50,430 bases of DNA from assembly GCF_016899955.1 (NCBI RefSeq), contig NZ_JACJJL010000026.1:1-50430 (forward strand), read 5' to 3'. This document shows, piece after piece, positions 50,269 to 50,430 of this stretch. The notes below the pieces were generated by a model. The model saw only the letters and a program-made list of their open reading frames with translations, had not been told where the DNA came from and did not search any database. Positions within the stretch are counted from its first letter, which is position 1, and each line of letters begins with the position of its first letter. Origin of the DNA: Marseilla massiliensis (GTDB taxonomy: Bacteria > Bacteroidota > Bacteroidia > Bacteroidales > Bacteroidaceae). The position numbers were made by a program, and so were the translations under genes.

Positions 50269-50430
50269 CTAATTGAAGCCACGCTTCCAGTCGGCCACGA
50301 TGCCGCCGATGATGTTCTTTCCGGACATCACGTTTGCCCATCCTTCCGGGTCGAGCGAGAACCAGAGGTCGTTCCACGAGAGCGTGCGCACCTGCCATGC
50401 CAGGATGAACAGGTCGGTGTTGATGGCTTC
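50269..50430 (-). CDS. Partial ICE protein, 5' end outside the window
   Basis: The last 53 codons of a leftward gene whose start is beyond the right edge. The C-terminus reads EAINTDLFILAWQVRTLSWN, then DLWFSLDPEGWANVMSGKN and a basic WKRGFN end. It is tryptophan-rich and in frame over the full visible length. It precedes the zinc-ribbon gene by 46 bp in the same direction. Family not recognised. Confidence 0.55.
   Translation of the reverse strand, partial: EAINTDLFILAWQVRTLSWNDLWFSLDPEGWANVMSGKNIIGGIVADWKRGFN

Overview
Organism and setting. The window reads as a Bacteroidales chromosome (Bacteroides or Parabacteroides type). Several promoters fit the Bacteroidetes pattern (TTTG, about 19-21 bp, TAnnTTTG), Shine-Dalgarno sequences are mostly weak, and both flanks of the central island carry integrative conjugative element (ICE) genes usual in this order: PcfJ, PcfK, DUF2958, small leftward hypotheticals and a primase remnant. 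The species cannot be settled from the sequence alone.

Layout. (1) 1-2.6 kb: leftward AbiH and an AbiEi/AbiEii toxin-antitoxin pair. (2) 2.6-5 kb: a control region with phased repeats, then a rightward protein with one zinc finger and eight tandem excisionase-like helix-turn-helix modules. (3) 4.9-12.4 kb: a leftward AddAB-like helicase-nuclease pair. AddA has a long C-terminal extension ending in a PUA/EVE-like fold; AddB has lost its 5' end and carries a frameshift. (4) 12.36-13.7 kb: gene debris, namely a primase 3' fragment fused at the AddB break and the tail of an ATP-binding/winged-helix gene. (5) 13.7-15.7 kb: an AAA ATPase plus a frameshifted RloB. (6) 15.7-18.3 kb: iteron-like repeats, an Xis-like protein, small leftward ICE genes and a structured non-coding region. 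(7) 18.3-37.7 kb: a type 1 BREX operon (XRE regulator, brxA, brxB, brxC, pglX, pglZ, brxL). (8) 37.7-46.7 kb: genes continuing in the same direction: a macro-like/NADAR fusion, a radical SAM gene, a HIRAN protein, a RecD2-like helicase, a Y-family polymerase with YolD, and two genes of unknown role. (9) 46.7-50.4 kb: leftward ICE genes.

Main points. The BREX methyltransferase PglX is in two pieces. The 928-residue N-terminal part and the 246-residue C-terminal part are separated by about 1.7 kb holding DUF3791, DUF3990 (an ADP-ribosyltransferase-like toxin candidate), DUF3791, a cysteine-rich DUF6078-like gene and a 22-bp tandem repeat. A SIR2-type NADase gene and an AlbA_2/Schlafen-type gene sit between pglX-C and pglZ. 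A NADAR protein, from a family that includes ADP-ribose-removing enzymes, follows brxL, so the island may hold both an ADP-ribose writer and an eraser. The pglX target-recognition region is much more AT-rich than its flanks, as if swapped.

Four genes (AddB, RloB, radical SAM, Y-family polymerase) are each broken by one small event at a homopolymer, a TA run or a 13-bp duplication, so the island is either decaying or switching by slippage. A degenerate non-coding element of about 250-270 bp occurs twice (17.64 and 48.82 kb), each time just upstream of a leftward ICE gene, with an internal hairpin kept by different base pairs.
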